64,000 bases of DNA from Rhodopirellula halodulae (GCF_020966775.1 NZ_JAJKFV010000011.1:1-64000), one strand, 5' to 3'. Shown: positions 52,685-62,077, counted from the stretch's first letter. Made by a program: numbers and translations. The notes: generated from the letters alone by a model not told the origin.

Positions 52685-53263
52685 ATGACCGATCAAGCAC
52701 TGGCCCAAGCGTTGTTCAGTCAACAATGCTGGTGTTGGGGACAAGACGTCCTTCGTTCAAATGGCAATTGGCTGACTCACGTCGGTTTCGAAAAAGCCGC
52801 TCCGCCACAAGATCGATCCAGATGCTCCAGCGTTTACACGCTCGAGCTTTCTTCCACCTGCCGAATTGTGCTTCGTGGATTTGGCGTCTTCATCGGTGAA
52901 GATTCCATCGGTGGTTTGTTTCTCGAACGCTTCGAGTTCGTTGCCCAATGCACTTCGCTTGCCAAACTTGATTGCCCGCCGTGGTCCAACGAGGACTTGC
53001 CGGAATTTACAACTCCGCCTGAGGGCGCCCAAGATGAATTTGCAAGCCTGCTGATTCGTTTGGTGGATTGGATCGGTGACTATGAAACGGAATTGATCGG
53101 CGAGTTGGGCATGCAGTACCGCCGCGAAACGCTCGCGTCATGGGACAATGGCGAGCGGCAAGTCATCCCAGCCGGCCGGATGACTTCCGAGTGGCGAAGT
53201 CTTTCCCAATCGATCGCGACTGAACCGCAAAAGTGGTTTCAGGAAGCCACCGCAACGCGGTGA
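52685..53263 (+). CDS. Hypothetical cytoplasmic protein
   Basis: 192 residues with no signal peptide or membrane helix. Contains WCWGQDVLRSNGNWLTHVGFEKAAPP at the N-terminus, written here only as its gist (Trp/Cys-rich start), then beta strands (YTLELSS, CRIVLRGFGVFI) and a helical C-terminus (LLIRLVDWIGDYETELIGELG). No family recognised. The gene is well formed (ATG, long frame, coding-like third positions) and isolated between merC and the FKBP gene. Confidence 0.65.
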   Translation: MTDQALAQALFSQQCWCWGQDVLRSNGNWLTHVGFEKAAPPQDRSRCSSVYTLELSSTCRIVLRGFGVFIGEDSIGGLFLERFEFVAQCTSLAKLDCPPWSNEDLPEFTTPPEGAQDEFASLLIRLVDWIGDYETELIGELGMQYRRETLASWDNGERQVIPAGRMTSEWRSLSQSIATEPQKWFQEATATR

Positions 53264-53330
53264 TCTCTCAAGAGCGTCGCGTCTTGAGCTTCCAACCATT
53301 CTTGAATTGCATTTGCTCTGCGCCGACCGT

Positions 53331-53885
53331 TCAGTCGACGTTGATCAGTTCAACGATGAAATGCAGATGAGCATGCGGCGGAATGGAGCCGGGCGACCCA
53401 CGTTCGCCATACCCTAAATGCGACGGCACCCATAGTTCGATCATGCCGCCTTCCCCGACCAACTGCATGCCTTCCGTCCAACCGGCAATCACGTTCCCAA
53501 GCGGAAACGTGGTGGGCTCACCTCGCTCATACGAGCTGTCAAAAACCTTGCCGTTGTTCAACCAACCTCGGTAGTTGACGGTGACCGTGTCCGAAGCCGT
53601 CGGTTTCTTTCCGCCGGAAGCTCGAAGCACGCGATAGTTCAAGCCGGATGCCGTTTCAGAAAACTCCGGCGGCGTTGGCGAATCCATCGCTCCCGTGCCT
53701 TCTTGCAGTTCGGGTTTGTCGTGGAAGAAGATTGCTGTCTTCACAACCGGCTCCGCCGCGGGCGTTGCCGTGTCTGCGGTCGTCACCTCCGTCGCAATGG
53801 AAGAATCAGCCAAAGGAGTCGAGCGGCATCCCATGCAACACAGAGCAGTCAACAGGCACCACGACGCCCAGAATTTCAGTTCCAC
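53331..53885 (-). CDS. FKBP-type peptidyl-prolyl isomerase lipoprotein
   Basis: 184 residues from the GTG at 53885, which follows GGAG by 7 bp; the upstream GTG at 53891 is too close to that site. Lipobox LCCMGC at residues ~14-19. FKBP domain in the last ~110 residues: TVTVNYRGWLNNGKVFDSSYERG, FPLGNVIAGWTEGMQLVGEGG, IPPHAHLHFIVELINVD. It speeds folding of exported proteins at proline bonds. The low-complexity Ala/Thr linker after the lipobox is a spacer. Confidence 0.92.
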   Translation of the reverse strand: MELKFWASWCLLTALCCMGCRSTPLADSSIATEVTTADTATPAAEPVVKTAIFFHDKPELQEGTGAMDSPTPPEFSETASGLNYRVLRASGGKKPTASDTVTVNYRGWLNNGKVFDSSYERGEPTTFPLGNVIAGWTEGMQLVGEGGMIELWVPSHLGYGERGSPGSIPPHAHLHFIVELINVD

Positions 53886-54176
53886 TTTCACGCTCCTACC
53901 GCAACAAGCCTTCTCAAACGATCCTTCATCAGCCCGGAATGAAAGGCAAAAGCGTCCGGTCGCCCGCACACAACCTCCGGTCGTGCCGACACTAGCCAAT
54001 TCCCATCATCCCCCGATAGCCCGATCCTTCGCACCCATCGCCAGCTCGCCATCGTCGTGGAGCCACGGATGCCCCCTCGAAACTGGCGCTGCCTTGCGAT
54101 TCGGACTTCCAGTATTCTGCTCGCAACCAGCGTCGTGCTCTATCGAATGCCCCCCTGAAAACCTGAGCCCTGCATC

Positions 54177-55553
54177 GTGTTTTTTAAACCGAAGGCGAAC
54201 TTGTCGGATTCCGCGAAATCGCGGATTGAATTCTGCCTGCAACAAATCGCGGAATGCCTGGGCTTTGAACGATTCACACTGCCGGTGCTGAGCCGAAAGG
54301 CATTGTTTTCGGCATACGATTCCGAGCGAGATTCGCGGCAGTTCGTTGCATACTTGGGCAGACACCTGAAACATGACGTCCAAGGGATCCAAGTGCGTGT
54401 TGGCCTGCCCCAGGCACCAAGTTTGGGCGGCGGATGCTGCGGTGGCGGCTCTTGCAGCGGCCCCGGCGAGCTACCTGGCCGGTACGACGCGACCAACCGA
54501 TCGATCACCTTGGATCAGCAGATCGATATCGATCCGGCAATGGGTCTCGCCACGCTGATCAACGGCGTCGTCTGCGATCTTCTTTCGCAAAACAACTTTG
54601 CGGGAGCACACTTGCCCGAACAAGTCGAACTGGCCGTCATTGGGACGGGGCTGGGAATGATCCGCAATGGCATCAGTCTCGTCGCCAAACATCCGACGTC
54701 GTGGGATTCAACGCAGTGGGAACTCAGCCCGCGGCCATTCTTGGATAGCCCCTCGCTCGCCTACACCAATGCGATCGCCGCGTGGGCTCGTGATGAGCAT
54801 TCGCCTAGCTGGGCAGCGGAACTTCCCAGCGATCTGAAACGCCCGATGCAAAAGTCGCTGAAGTTCCTGGTGAAGACCAACGACTCCTTCTTTCAACCGA
54901 AGTCGAAGCAACCCGTGCTATCGCAGTCGCAGACCGAATGGTGGCAATTGGCCGCCAGTCCGACCACGTCCAACCAAGTGATCGCCATTCGGCATTTGCA
55001 ATCCTTCGGTGCGTTGGATGACGAACAAGAATCATTGCTGCTGGACAAACTACGGTCGACATCCACCGCGATCACACTCCATGCGATTGCCGCTGTGGAA
55101 CGAATGGCGGTGCAGCACCCTGCGATCGCCAACGAAGTGATCGTGAATGAACTCAGCGCATTGACGGATCATCGCAATGATGAAGTCCGTGCAAAAAGCA
55201 TGTGCGTGCTTGCACGGCTCGGTGCGTTGGACGACGCGACCGTCGAAACCGCAGCGATCATGTTGGAAGCACATCCAAAGCACGTTGTGTTTGCGGGCTT
55301 GCTTGCGTTGTCCACACGCGACTCAGTCCCCGAGGAAGCATTGTTGGCGGTGGACCGATGCTTTGTTCGACTGTTGCGAGCATGCGACTACGACTTTGTC
55401 GAATTGATTGTCGCCGCTTACCGTCGTTGGCTGAATGATCCTCAACCGCACCTGGAAGAGTTGTTCCAAAACAGCCCCGAGCTTCTTCCGATTGCGTTGG
55501 AAACGCTGCAAAACGTCCCCCAGCAACTCGTTCCGCTTCGCCGCAGCGCCTAA
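54177..55553 (+). CDS. Hypothetical protein with HEAT-like helices and Gly/Cys loop
   Basis: 458 residues from a GTG at 54177. N-terminal domain (~1-170) with FCLQQIAECLGFERFTLPVLSR, then a Gly/Cys loop GGGCCGGGSCSGPG near residue 85 and a helix AMGLATLINGVVCDLLSQ. The C-terminal ~200 residues consist of helical pairs like HEAT repeats (ITLHAIAAVERMA, EVRAKSMCVLARLGAL, VVFAGLLALSTRD). No signal peptide, so cytoplasmic. The Cys cluster may hold a metal. Function not recognised. Convergent with the tRNA gene. Confidence 0.65.
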   Translation: MFFKPKANLSDSAKSRIEFCLQQIAECLGFERFTLPVLSRKALFSAYDSERDSRQFVAYLGRHLKHDVQGIQVRVGLPQAPSLGGGCCGGGSCSGPGELPGRYDATNRSITLDQQIDIDPAMGLATLINGVVCDLLSQNNFAGAHLPEQVELAVIGTGLGMIRNGISLVAKHPTSWDSTQWELSPRPFLDSPSLAYTNAIAAWARDEHSPSWAAELPSDLKRPMQKSLKFLVKTNDSFFQPKSKQPVLSQSQTEWWQLAASPTTSNQVIAIRHLQSFGALDDEQESLLLDKLRSTSTAITLHAIAAVERMAVQHPAIANEVIVNELSALTDHRNDEVRAKSMCVLARLGALDDATVETAAIMLEAHPKHVVFAGLLALSTRDSVPEEALLAVDRCFVRLLRACDYDFVELIVAAYRRWLNDPQPHLEELFQNSPELLPIALETLQNVPQQLVPLRRSA

Positions 55554-55721
55554 ACCGGCGGCTTTCACAAACCCCAGCAACCACAGCGCTCAAACGCCCA
55601 AACTAACCGTGAGCATTTGCACCACTAGTTGCACCTGATGCAATACAAGACAGCAAAAACAGTCCATTTGAGTCCAATTCTGACCAAACCAACGGTGATG
55701 CTGAAAACGGTGCAGACAAAC

Positions 55722-55757
55722 AAAAACCCCGCAAAACACTAGGCTTCACGGGGTTTT
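55722..55757 (-). terminator. Terminator of the tRNA-Val gene
   Basis: On the minus strand, AAAACCCCG and CGGGGTTTTT form a 9-bp stem 7 bp past the tRNA 3' end, followed by a T-run. Confidence 0.85.
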
Positions 55758-55763
55758 CGGGAG

Positions 55764-55837
55764 TGGGCGATACAGAACTCGAATCTGTGACCTCCACGAT
55801 GTCAACGTGGCGCTCTAACCAACTGAGCTAATCGCCC
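55764..55837 (-). tRNA. tRNA-Val (anticodon GAC)
   Basis: 74-nt cloverleaf on the minus strand. Acceptor stem GGGCGAT / ATCGCCC with discriminator A; D arm TAGCTCAGTTGGTTAGAGC; anticodon stem CCACG-TTGACAT-CGTGG giving anticodon GAC (valine, reads GUC/GUU); T arm CAGATTCGAGTTCTG with TTCGA loop. CCA is not encoded; the bases after the discriminator are CTC, so CCA must be added after transcription. Confidence 0.95.
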
Positions 55838-56300
55838 GATTACGTGTTTCTCGGGGGTTGATTCCGAGTGGTTGGCCGCGGTTTTTCGCGGGACTTTGGT
55901 AGCAGATCGGCAGCTGAAGCGGTGGGCTGCAGAAGCTCTGTTGCCAAAGCGGTCGCACAGTTTGCGATGACCCTGACGGTTCGTCAAGCCACCCCGAATC
56001 GACTTTTTGAAGCACCTCGACCGCAGTCTCATTCGTGGCTGGATCGATGAAAACGCAAAGTTTTCATCAATTCGCTGTTGACGGCTGCCAACCCACCCCT
56101 GGATACTTCGGGAAATTGGGGTTGACGCGGTTGGAACGGTTTTTGCGAATTCAATCTGGCCAAACGGTCTGACTATCCTATGGTTGGACAGCGGATCCTC
56201 GATTGGACGATCACGTCCCCCGCACCCTTGGGAACTCACGTTCCTCCAATTTCATTTCGATTTGCGCCGGAACGCCTCCCGGCCGGAGAAGATTGCTTTA
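55838..56300. other. 463-bp spacer between tRNA-Val and infC
   Basis: Divergent spacer. A TTGACG box lies at 56122-56127 on the + strand without a good -10 partner at standard spacing. No gene is supported. Any infC leader control would lie here. Confidence 0.4.
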
Positions 56301-56831
56301 GTGGCATTGGCACGAAGAAACGTACAACCGGAAAATCGCGATTCAACTCGCATCAACTCCCAAATTCGCATCTCGCCGGTGCGAGTCGTCAGCGAAGAGG
56401 GAGAACAGCTCGGAATCATCCCGACTGAACAAGCTCTCGAACGCGCCCGCGACGCGGGTCTGGACTTGGTCGAGGTCGCTCCCAATGAGCGGCCACCGGT
56501 TTGCCGCATCATGGATTACGGCAAGTTCAAGTACGACAAGAACAAAAAGAAAAACAGCGGATCGTCTCACACGAAGACCAAAGAAATCCGACTGCGTCCA
56601 AAGACCGGGGACGAAGACATTCGAACCAAGGTCCGCCAAGCTGAGAAGTTCTTGGAACACAAGGACAAGGTCCAGGTCAGCGTTTTGTTCCGGGGTCGCG
56701 AAATGGCCCACATCGAAGAAGGCCGCAAGGTCATGGAACAGGTCATTGAAATCCTGAGCGAAGTGGGCAAGGTGGAAACCAAGCCTCAGCAGCACGGACG
56801 TCGCATGATCTGCATGATCGCCCCGAAGTGA
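56301..56831 (+). CDS. infC: Translation initiation factor IF-3
   Basis: 176 residues from the GTG at 56301. No in-frame ATG exists upstream of the conserved core, so a non-ATG start is forced; ATT at 56292 and TTG at 56307 are the alternatives, with GGAG at 56285-56288. N-domain: [44 protein letters not shown]. Basic linker [10 protein letters not shown]-domain: [34 protein letters not shown]-3 checks start-codon pairing on the 30S subunit and prevents premature subunit joining. It is not followed by rpmI-rplT here. Confidence 0.95.
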   Translation: MALARRNVQPENRDSTRINSQIRISPVRVVSEEGEQLGIIPTEQALERARDAGLDLVEVAPNERPPVCRIMDYGKFKYDKNKKKNSGSSHTKTKEIRLRPKTGDEDIRTKVRQAEKFLEHKDKVQVSVLFRGREMAHIEEGRKVMEQVIEILSEVGKVETKPQQHGRRMICMIAPK

Positions 56832-56912
56832 GTTGATTCACGACTCCGTTTCTTTCCGCACGCCGATTTGAATCGGCGATGCTTGCTGGTGTAGGCCCGC
56901 GGTTGTGCGCTC

Positions 56913-56932
56913 TCGGTGGAGGACCACCGAGC
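56913..56932 (+). other. Hairpin downstream of infC
   Basis: Perfect 8-bp stem CTCGGTGG-AGGA-CCACCGAG about 80 bp past infC and 112 bp before purC. No T-run follows. It may mark the infC transcript end or stabilise the RNA. Confidence 0.45.
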
Positions 56933-57043
56933 AACAGGTCTGCCGGGTTGCCGGGTCTCAGGCTTGCCGAGTTGCATTCACGGTGGAGCCAGTGGTTGGG
57001 CTGATGCTTGTCGTGGTTGGATCGGTGTGCGACCATCTGCGTC

Positions 57044-57964
57044 ATGAACGATCACTACGAATTTGACGCCACCGGCGCGCTACTTAGCACCCATCTTCCC
57101 TTCCCGAGACGCCAGGGCAAGGTTCGCGACGTTTACGATCTGGGCGATCGTCTTCTCATCGTCAGCAGTGATCGCATCAGTGCGTTCGACTACATCTTGC
57201 CAACCGGGATTCCTGACAAGGGACGACTGCTGACCGCGATGAGCCGCTTTTGGTTTGAGCAGATGGATGCCGGGACCATCGGCCAAAACATCGCTCACCA
57301 TCTGATCAGCACGGAGGTACCGACCGAAGTGTCGGCGCAGGTCGATCCAGAGCCTCTGCGAGGTCGCATCATGGTGACTCGCAAAGCATCCGTGGTTCCG
57401 TTTGAGTGTGTGGTGCGAGGTTATTTGGAAGGAAGCGGCTGGCGAGAATATCAATCCAATGGTGCCGTGTGTGGTGTGCAGCTTCCTGCGGGTTTGAAGC
57501 AGTGCGATCAACTTCCCGAGTCCATCTTCACTCCCGCGACCAAGGCGGAGGAAGGGCACGACGAAAACGTTTCGTTCGAAGTGATGAGCGGTGAACTGGG
57601 TCAGACGCAGGCGACCAAGTTGAAAGACATGAGCCTGACGATCTATCAAGATGCGTCGCGGTTGGCTGCCGAGCGTGGTCTGCTGATCGCCGATACCAAA
57701 TTCGAATTCGGCGTGGTGGACGGTGAGTTGATTTTGATCGACGAAGTGTTGACGCCGGACAGCTCGCGTTTCTGGGCAGCGGACGAGTACGAGCCAGGCC
57801 ACTCCCAGCGTTCGTTTGACAAGCAATTCGTTCGTGAATGGCTTCAAGCGTCCGACTGGGACCGCAACAGTCCACCGCCGCCATTACCCGAATCAATCGC
57901 TCGTCAAACCGCGGAACGTTACCGCGAAGGTTACGAACGGTTGACGGGTCAATCATTTGCTTGA
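57044..57964 (+). CDS. purC: SAICAR synthase (purine biosynthesis)
   Basis: 306 residues from the ATG at 57044 (an in-frame GTG lies 12 codons upstream). Joins CAIR and aspartate with ATP in purine synthesis. ATP-grasp-like motifs: [22 protein letters not shown] near the N-terminus, PRGRIMVTR-type strand ([25 protein letters not shown]), [19 protein letters not shown] and LTPDSSRFW. Length suits the longer, yeast-like class of the enzyme. No other pur genes are adjacent. Confidence 0.95.
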   Translation: MNDHYEFDATGALLSTHLPFPRRQGKVRDVYDLGDRLLIVSSDRISAFDYILPTGIPDKGRLLTAMSRFWFEQMDAGTIGQNIAHHLISTEVPTEVSAQVDPEPLRGRIMVTRKASVVPFECVVRGYLEGSGWREYQSNGAVCGVQLPAGLKQCDQLPESIFTPATKAEEGHDENVSFEVMSGELGQTQATKLKDMSLTIYQDASRLAAERGLLIADTKFEFGVVDGELILIDEVLTPDSSRFWAADEYEPGHSQRSFDKQFVREWLQASDWDRNSPPPPLPESIARQTAERYREGYERLTGQSFA

Positions 57965-58057
57965 TCGTCCTCCGTGTTGATCTGCAAACGCTCTCGTCGA
58001 TTGCCCGCTGCTTTTCCGCCACTCGCTCTTTGATCCTTTTTCCTTCGGTCACGTGAC

Positions 58058-59431
58058 ATGAATGCTCCCCCCGTCATCGAACGCATTGTCAATTTATTGG
58101 ATCCCAACGGCGACATTCTGCTGGGGACATCACGCGAGGACGCGGAAGCGGCGATCCGAAGTGGTGATGCCGAAGCGGTGGGAAAAATCCGAGGTCAGTT
58201 TGCGATCTTGCAATCGGAAGGCAAGACCGTCCACATGGCTCGGTCCATTGGTCGTCCCATGCGATACTTCCTCGCGAAACGTGCGGCCGGTCCTTGTTTG
58301 ATTGTTGCCGAACGCATCGACGAAATCTTTGAGCAACTTCGTACCGAGGGGTTGGAAGATCAATTCCATCCTTCGTACACGCGGATGGTTCCGGCTCATC
58401 ATTTGATGAAACTGCAACTGACCGGATGCCCCGATCCCAATCCGACATTGCATCGGTTCTTTGACCCGAAGTCCAACACACTGCCGGCCAGCGTCGAAGC
58501 GATCGGAACTCGCTACATCGAAACGCTGGTTCGAGTTTGCTCCGATTGGCTGGACACGATTCCATCCGACGCCCCGATCGGCGTCATGTTTAGTGGCGGC
58601 ATCGACAGCGGTGCGGTGCTGATTTCGATGATCCATGCACTGAAAGAACGCGGACAAACCCCTCAGCGTCTGAAAGCGTTTGTGTTGTCGGTGCAAGAGA
58701 ACGCGGCTTCGACTGAAACCGATTTTGCTCAGGCGAGCGAGTTCCTGTCGGCGATTGGAATGCCGATGTTGTTGGAAGTGATCTCCGTTCCCAAAGAGCA
58801 AATCGATTGGCGTTCAGCGATCGAAGCCACCGAAGACTACAAGCCTTTGGATATCCAAAGCGCGACCATGGGACTTGCACTTTGTCGCGGGATTCGTCAG
58901 CGGTATCCCGATTGGAAGTACTTGGTCGATGGTGACGGCGGCGACGAGAATTTCAAGGATTATCCGATCGAGGAGAACCCGGAGCTGACCATTCGCAGCG
59001 TGCTGAATAACCAAATGCTGTACCAGGAAGGCTGGGGCGTGGACGCCGTCAAACACTCGCTGGTCTACAGCGGTGGACAGAGTCGTGGCCACGTGCGAAC
59101 CAGTGCTCCCGCCAGGCAACTGGGCTTCCTTGGTTTCAGCCCGATGGCGCTCCCTGAACTGATCGAAGTCGCGGAGGGAACTCCGTTCATCGAAATGACC
59201 GACTGGAGCCACGAAAAACTGTATGACCTAAAGGGTCAGATCGTGGGGGCTGGTGTGGAAGCGGTCACCGGAATGAAGATGCCCATCAACCCGAAACGAC
59301 GTTTTCAACATGGGGCGGGCGGCACGGATACCTTCGAAGCGTTGTTTCCAACGCACGAAATGGAATACCGTCAGTACTTCAGCGACGCGTTCTCAACCGG
59401 CAAATTGTCGGAACGCATCGCGTCGAAGTGA
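58058..59431 (+). CDS. Asparagine-synthase-like protein without the glutaminase Cys
   Basis: 457 residues. N-terminal ~150 residues resemble the class II amidotransferase fold (GKIRGQFAILQSEGKTVHMARSIGRPMRYFL), but the sequence begins M-N-A-P, without the catalytic Cys2. The C-terminal synthetase domain has the PP-loop SGGIDS (179-184) and the later block LVDGDGGDENFKDY. Canonical AsnB hydrolyses glutamine and adenylates aspartate. Lacking Cys2, this protein would need free ammonia, or it may perform a different adenylation, as in beta-lactam synthetases. No cluster of biosynthetic genes surrounds it. Confidence 0.82.
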   Translation: MNAPPVIERIVNLLDPNGDILLGTSREDAEAAIRSGDAEAVGKIRGQFAILQSEGKTVHMARSIGRPMRYFLAKRAAGPCLIVAERIDEIFEQLRTEGLEDQFHPSYTRMVPAHHLMKLQLTGCPDPNPTLHRFFDPKSNTLPASVEAIGTRYIETLVRVCSDWLDTIPSDAPIGVMFSGGIDSGAVLISMIHALKERGQTPQRLKAFVLSVQENAASTETDFAQASEFLSAIGMPMLLEVISVPKEQIDWRSAIEATEDYKPLDIQSATMGLALCRGIRQRYPDWKYLVDGDGGDENFKDYPIEENPELTIRSVLNNQMLYQEGWGVDAVKHSLVYSGGQSRGHVRTSAPARQLGFLGFSPMALPELIEVAEGTPFIEMTDWSHEKLYDLKGQIVGAGVEAVTGMKMPINPKRRFQHGAGGTDTFEALFPTHEMEYRQYFSDAFSTGKLSERIASK

Positions 59432-59440
59432 GGTGTCGAA

Positions 59441-59746
59441 TCAGGAGCCAACGCAAACGCGGTTGACGACTTGTCGGCCGCCGGCGACGGGGCGGATGGC
59501 TTCTTGTGCCAATTGCTTGTGATAGAAGCTGCGAACGCGGCCGGTCAAACAAATCTCGTGGTCGCTCTCATCGACTCGAAGAAATCGCAACTCGGCAACG
59601 TTGCTTTCTGCGAGTGCTTTGATGACTTCGGTCGCTTGGTCGGTGGCATTCATTTGATCCACACGACCGGAAAAATCGGTGTGGACCGAAGCGGAGTGAT
59701 CAGCGAGCGGTTCTGCGGTGAATGTTGGTTGCGTGGTGGATCGCAT
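59441..59746 (-). CDS. Small BON-domain protein
   Basis: 101 residues; an internal ATG at 59653 gives a 70-residue form covering just the domain. BON pattern: ATEVIKALAESNVAELRFLRVDESDHEICLTGRV written as blocks KALAESNVAELRFLRVDES and EICLTGRVRSFYHKQLAQEA, ending in VVNRVCV. BON domains bind membranes or other proteins, often in osmotic stress proteins. No signal peptide. Convergent with the AsnB-like gene (9-bp gap). Confidence 0.8.
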   Translation of the reverse strand: MRSTTQPTFTAEPLADHSASVHTDFSGRVDQMNATDQATEVIKALAESNVAELRFLRVDESDHEICLTGRVRSFYHKQLAQEAIRPVAGGRQVVNRVCVGS

Positions 59747-60304
59747 AAAGGTCCCAATTCCTTTCAGGTAGTCGTGATGGCCGGGACAGGTTTGCCCTGC
59801 TCAAACTCCGTCCCCTCTAATATTTCCGATGTTTGGGAATCGAGCCACGCCAATTTCGACATTTTTTTGGTGTTAGCGGGGCGGCACATGTCAAACCACG
59901 AAGACTAGGGCCAATAGGTCGCCACAGAACCTCATTTGGCGGAAACCCCGCAGTTTCACTGAAGTTTGCTTCGTGCGGATGATTCACCCCAATTCGCATC
60001 GGCGAAGCTTTGACTCCCCGGCAAGCATTCGCCGACCTCCCAAAAAGGGGGTGTTTCTTTCGGGTTTTCGCTGACCCGCATCAGACATGACCTAGGTTTG
60101 AGTCTCGGGAGGTTCGTGAACCAGACGAACCAACACCTTTCCAGGCATCGCCCCAACCAATTTGGAATCACTCCGAACTGGAAAATGGCTCGGATGGAAA
60201 TTGGAACTCGAGAGGAGGACGCGTGAGGACACGGATCCGGAATCACTCGTCAATCAAAGCAATTCAAACAACCTTTCAGTGTGATTCTCAGCGGGGATGG
60301 ATAC
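59747..60304. other. 558-bp spacer upstream of the diguanylate cyclase gene
   Basis: Divergent spacer between the BON gene and the GGDEF gene. Small hairpins (e.g. CTCCC-AAAAA-GGGGG around 60038; GGGT...ACCC around 60061-60076) but no recognised riboswitch. A c-di-GMP riboswitch was looked for by eye and not found. Confidence 0.4.
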
Positions 60305-62077
60305 GTGATTCTCGATATCATCATTGCAGCGAGCAGCGGTGGCGCCGGCATGACCTGTGGATGGGTGATGCATGCGATGTACAACCAGCAACAATTGTCG
60401 GGCGGTTCCGATACGGTTGCTTCGCCTTCGGGCACTTCAACTCCCGCGGCAAAATCTCAGGCTCCAGACGCATCCGTTGAGACGGTGACCGAGGATGCGC
60501 CAGATGCGGACAAGGTCATGGCAGTGGCCGATCGAGTTCGCCAGTTCACACATGGCATCGCAGCAGACGTCGACGCTCACCAAAGCCGCGTTGAGAACTT
60601 GAGCACGACGTTGCACGAGAGCGATCTTTCCAACTCCCCACCGGCGATCGTGGATGCCGTGGATCAGATGTTGGCAGCCAACGAAGTGATGCGTAGCCAA
60701 CTGGCAGAAGCCCAACAGCGCATTCGCGAACAATCGCAACAACTTCAAACAGCTGAACAGAAAGCCCAGACCGACGCCCTCACGCAAATCTACAACCGGG
60801 GCGCGTTTGATGAACATCTTCAACGACGTCACTCTTTGGGACCGGCTCGTGCCGGCGTGCTGGCGGTATTGGATGTGGACCACTTCAAGAAGTTCAACGA
60901 CACGCATGGACACCGTGCGGGAGATGAAGTGCTGCGTGTGGTGGCTCAATTGTTGGAAGCTCGCTTGCAACCGCATGGCATGGTGGCTCGATTTGGTGGC
61001 GAGGAATTCGTCATCCTGCTGCATGACAAAACGTTGGCAGAAGCAGTGGAGCTGATCGAACAAACTCGCGTCGCGATCGGAACACGTGAAGTCCGATTCG
61101 AAGGCAAGTGCCTGAAGGTTCACGCCAGCATCGGCATTGGTTGCTTGGAAGCGGACCAAGCGTCCAGCGAATGGTTGCAACGCGTTGACGAAGCACTCTA
61201 CCGTTCGAAAGAAGTCGGACGGGATTGTGCTCACTACATCGAGAACGGACGCTTCGTTCGTGCGGGTCAATCGTCGGAAGACGTCGCCGACGATTCAGCC
61301 GAGCCACAAGTGACCGCGAAAGCTCAATCGGAGTCGCCGGCCAAGCAACCCATCCGTCGCAGCAAACCGATCGAGGACAAAGCTCCCGTTCCGATTCAAC
61401 GATCGACCGAGGAAACATTGGCCAACGAAGTGGAAGAACTGGCACGCGAAACACGTTCCACCGTCGAAGCAGAAGAGGCTCCTTCCCCACGCGAGACCGT
61501 GACGCAGGCGACTCCCGAACCCAAGCCAACTTTGGTGGAAGAGGAAGTCCCCGTCGAAGAAGAGTTGGTCACCGAACCACCGAAGGCTCTGAGCTACTTG
61601 CCGGATTTGGCAACGATGGTCGACTACGTCGAAGAGATGCAATCCACTCCGAGCCGCAACAATATTCCCAATCAACTGATGAGCATCCGTTTGTCAGGCC
61701 AACCCAGCGGTGCAACGATGCGGTCGTTGTTGCAACTGGTTCGGGCCGCGACGCGGAACCAAGATCACATCGGATGCTTGGACCAATCCACCTTGGTGGT
61801 TTGCATGCCGCAACTGGACTCCGACGATGCCGTCGAACGAGCCAACCAGATTTGTGCATCCGCGGGATCCATCGGTGTATCACTGGCCGCTGCGGAGAAA
61901 TCCAATGAGGGCGAAAAGCTCTCGGTCGGTGTGCTGCAAATGACCCAATCGATGAAGTCGATGTCGGTGTGCGAAAAGTCACTCAAACAGGTTTGTGCCA
62001 TCGCTGGATTGGCCGCTCGCCAGAGTGCGAAAGACAGCCAGTACCCGGTGCTTGCTCACCAATTCGCATCCGCCTGA
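60305..62077 (+). CDS. Diguanylate cyclase with a second, degenerate GGDEF domain
   Basis: 590 residues from the GTG at 60305 (GGGG 9 bp upstream); a GTG at 60281 is possible. N-terminal hydrophobic segment (VILDIIIAASSGGAG), a helical linker, then an active GGDEF domain: DALTQIYNRGAFDEHL, VLDVDHFKKFNDTHGH and GGEEF at residues 231-235. The I-site position before it reads QPHG instead of RxxD. An acidic Glu/Pro-rich linker (~330-430) leads to a second domain in which the GGDEF site is DQSTL, but RxxD is present (RNQD, 484-487) with exact spacing. Makes c-di-GMP from GTP. A terminator follows; flagellar basal-body genes come next. Confidence 0.85.
   Translation: MILDIIIAASSGGAGMTCGWVMHAMYNQQQLSGGSDTVASPSGTSTPAAKSQAPDASVETVTEDAPDADKVMAVADRVRQFTHGIAADVDAHQSRVENLSTTLHESDLSNSPPAIVDAVDQMLAANEVMRSQLAEAQQRIREQSQQLQTAEQKAQTDALTQIYNRGAFDEHLQRRHSLGPARAGVLAVLDVDHFKKFNDTHGHRAGDEVLRVVAQLLEARLQPHGMVARFGGEEFVILLHDKTLAEAVELIEQTRVAIGTREVRFEGKCLKVHASIGIGCLEADQASSEWLQRVDEALYRSKEVGRDCAHYIENGRFVRAGQSSEDVADDSAEPQVTAKAQSESPAKQPIRRSKPIEDKAPVPIQRSTEETLANEVEELARETRSTVEAEEAPSPRETVTQATPEPKPTLVEEEVPVEEELVTEPPKALSYLPDLATMVDYVEEMQSTPSRNNIPNQLMSIRLSGQPSGATMRSLLQLVRAATRNQDHIGCLDQSTLVVCMPQLDSDDAVERANQICASAGSIGVSLAAAEKSNEGEKLSVGVLQMTQSMKSMSVCEKSLKQVCAIAGLAARQSAKDSQYPVLAHQFASA

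Noticed and set aside
59747-60304. A c-di-GMP riboswitch before the diguanylate cyclase gene.
   Set aside because: No GEMM-like conserved core was found by eye; only small hairpins. A covariance-model search would settle it.
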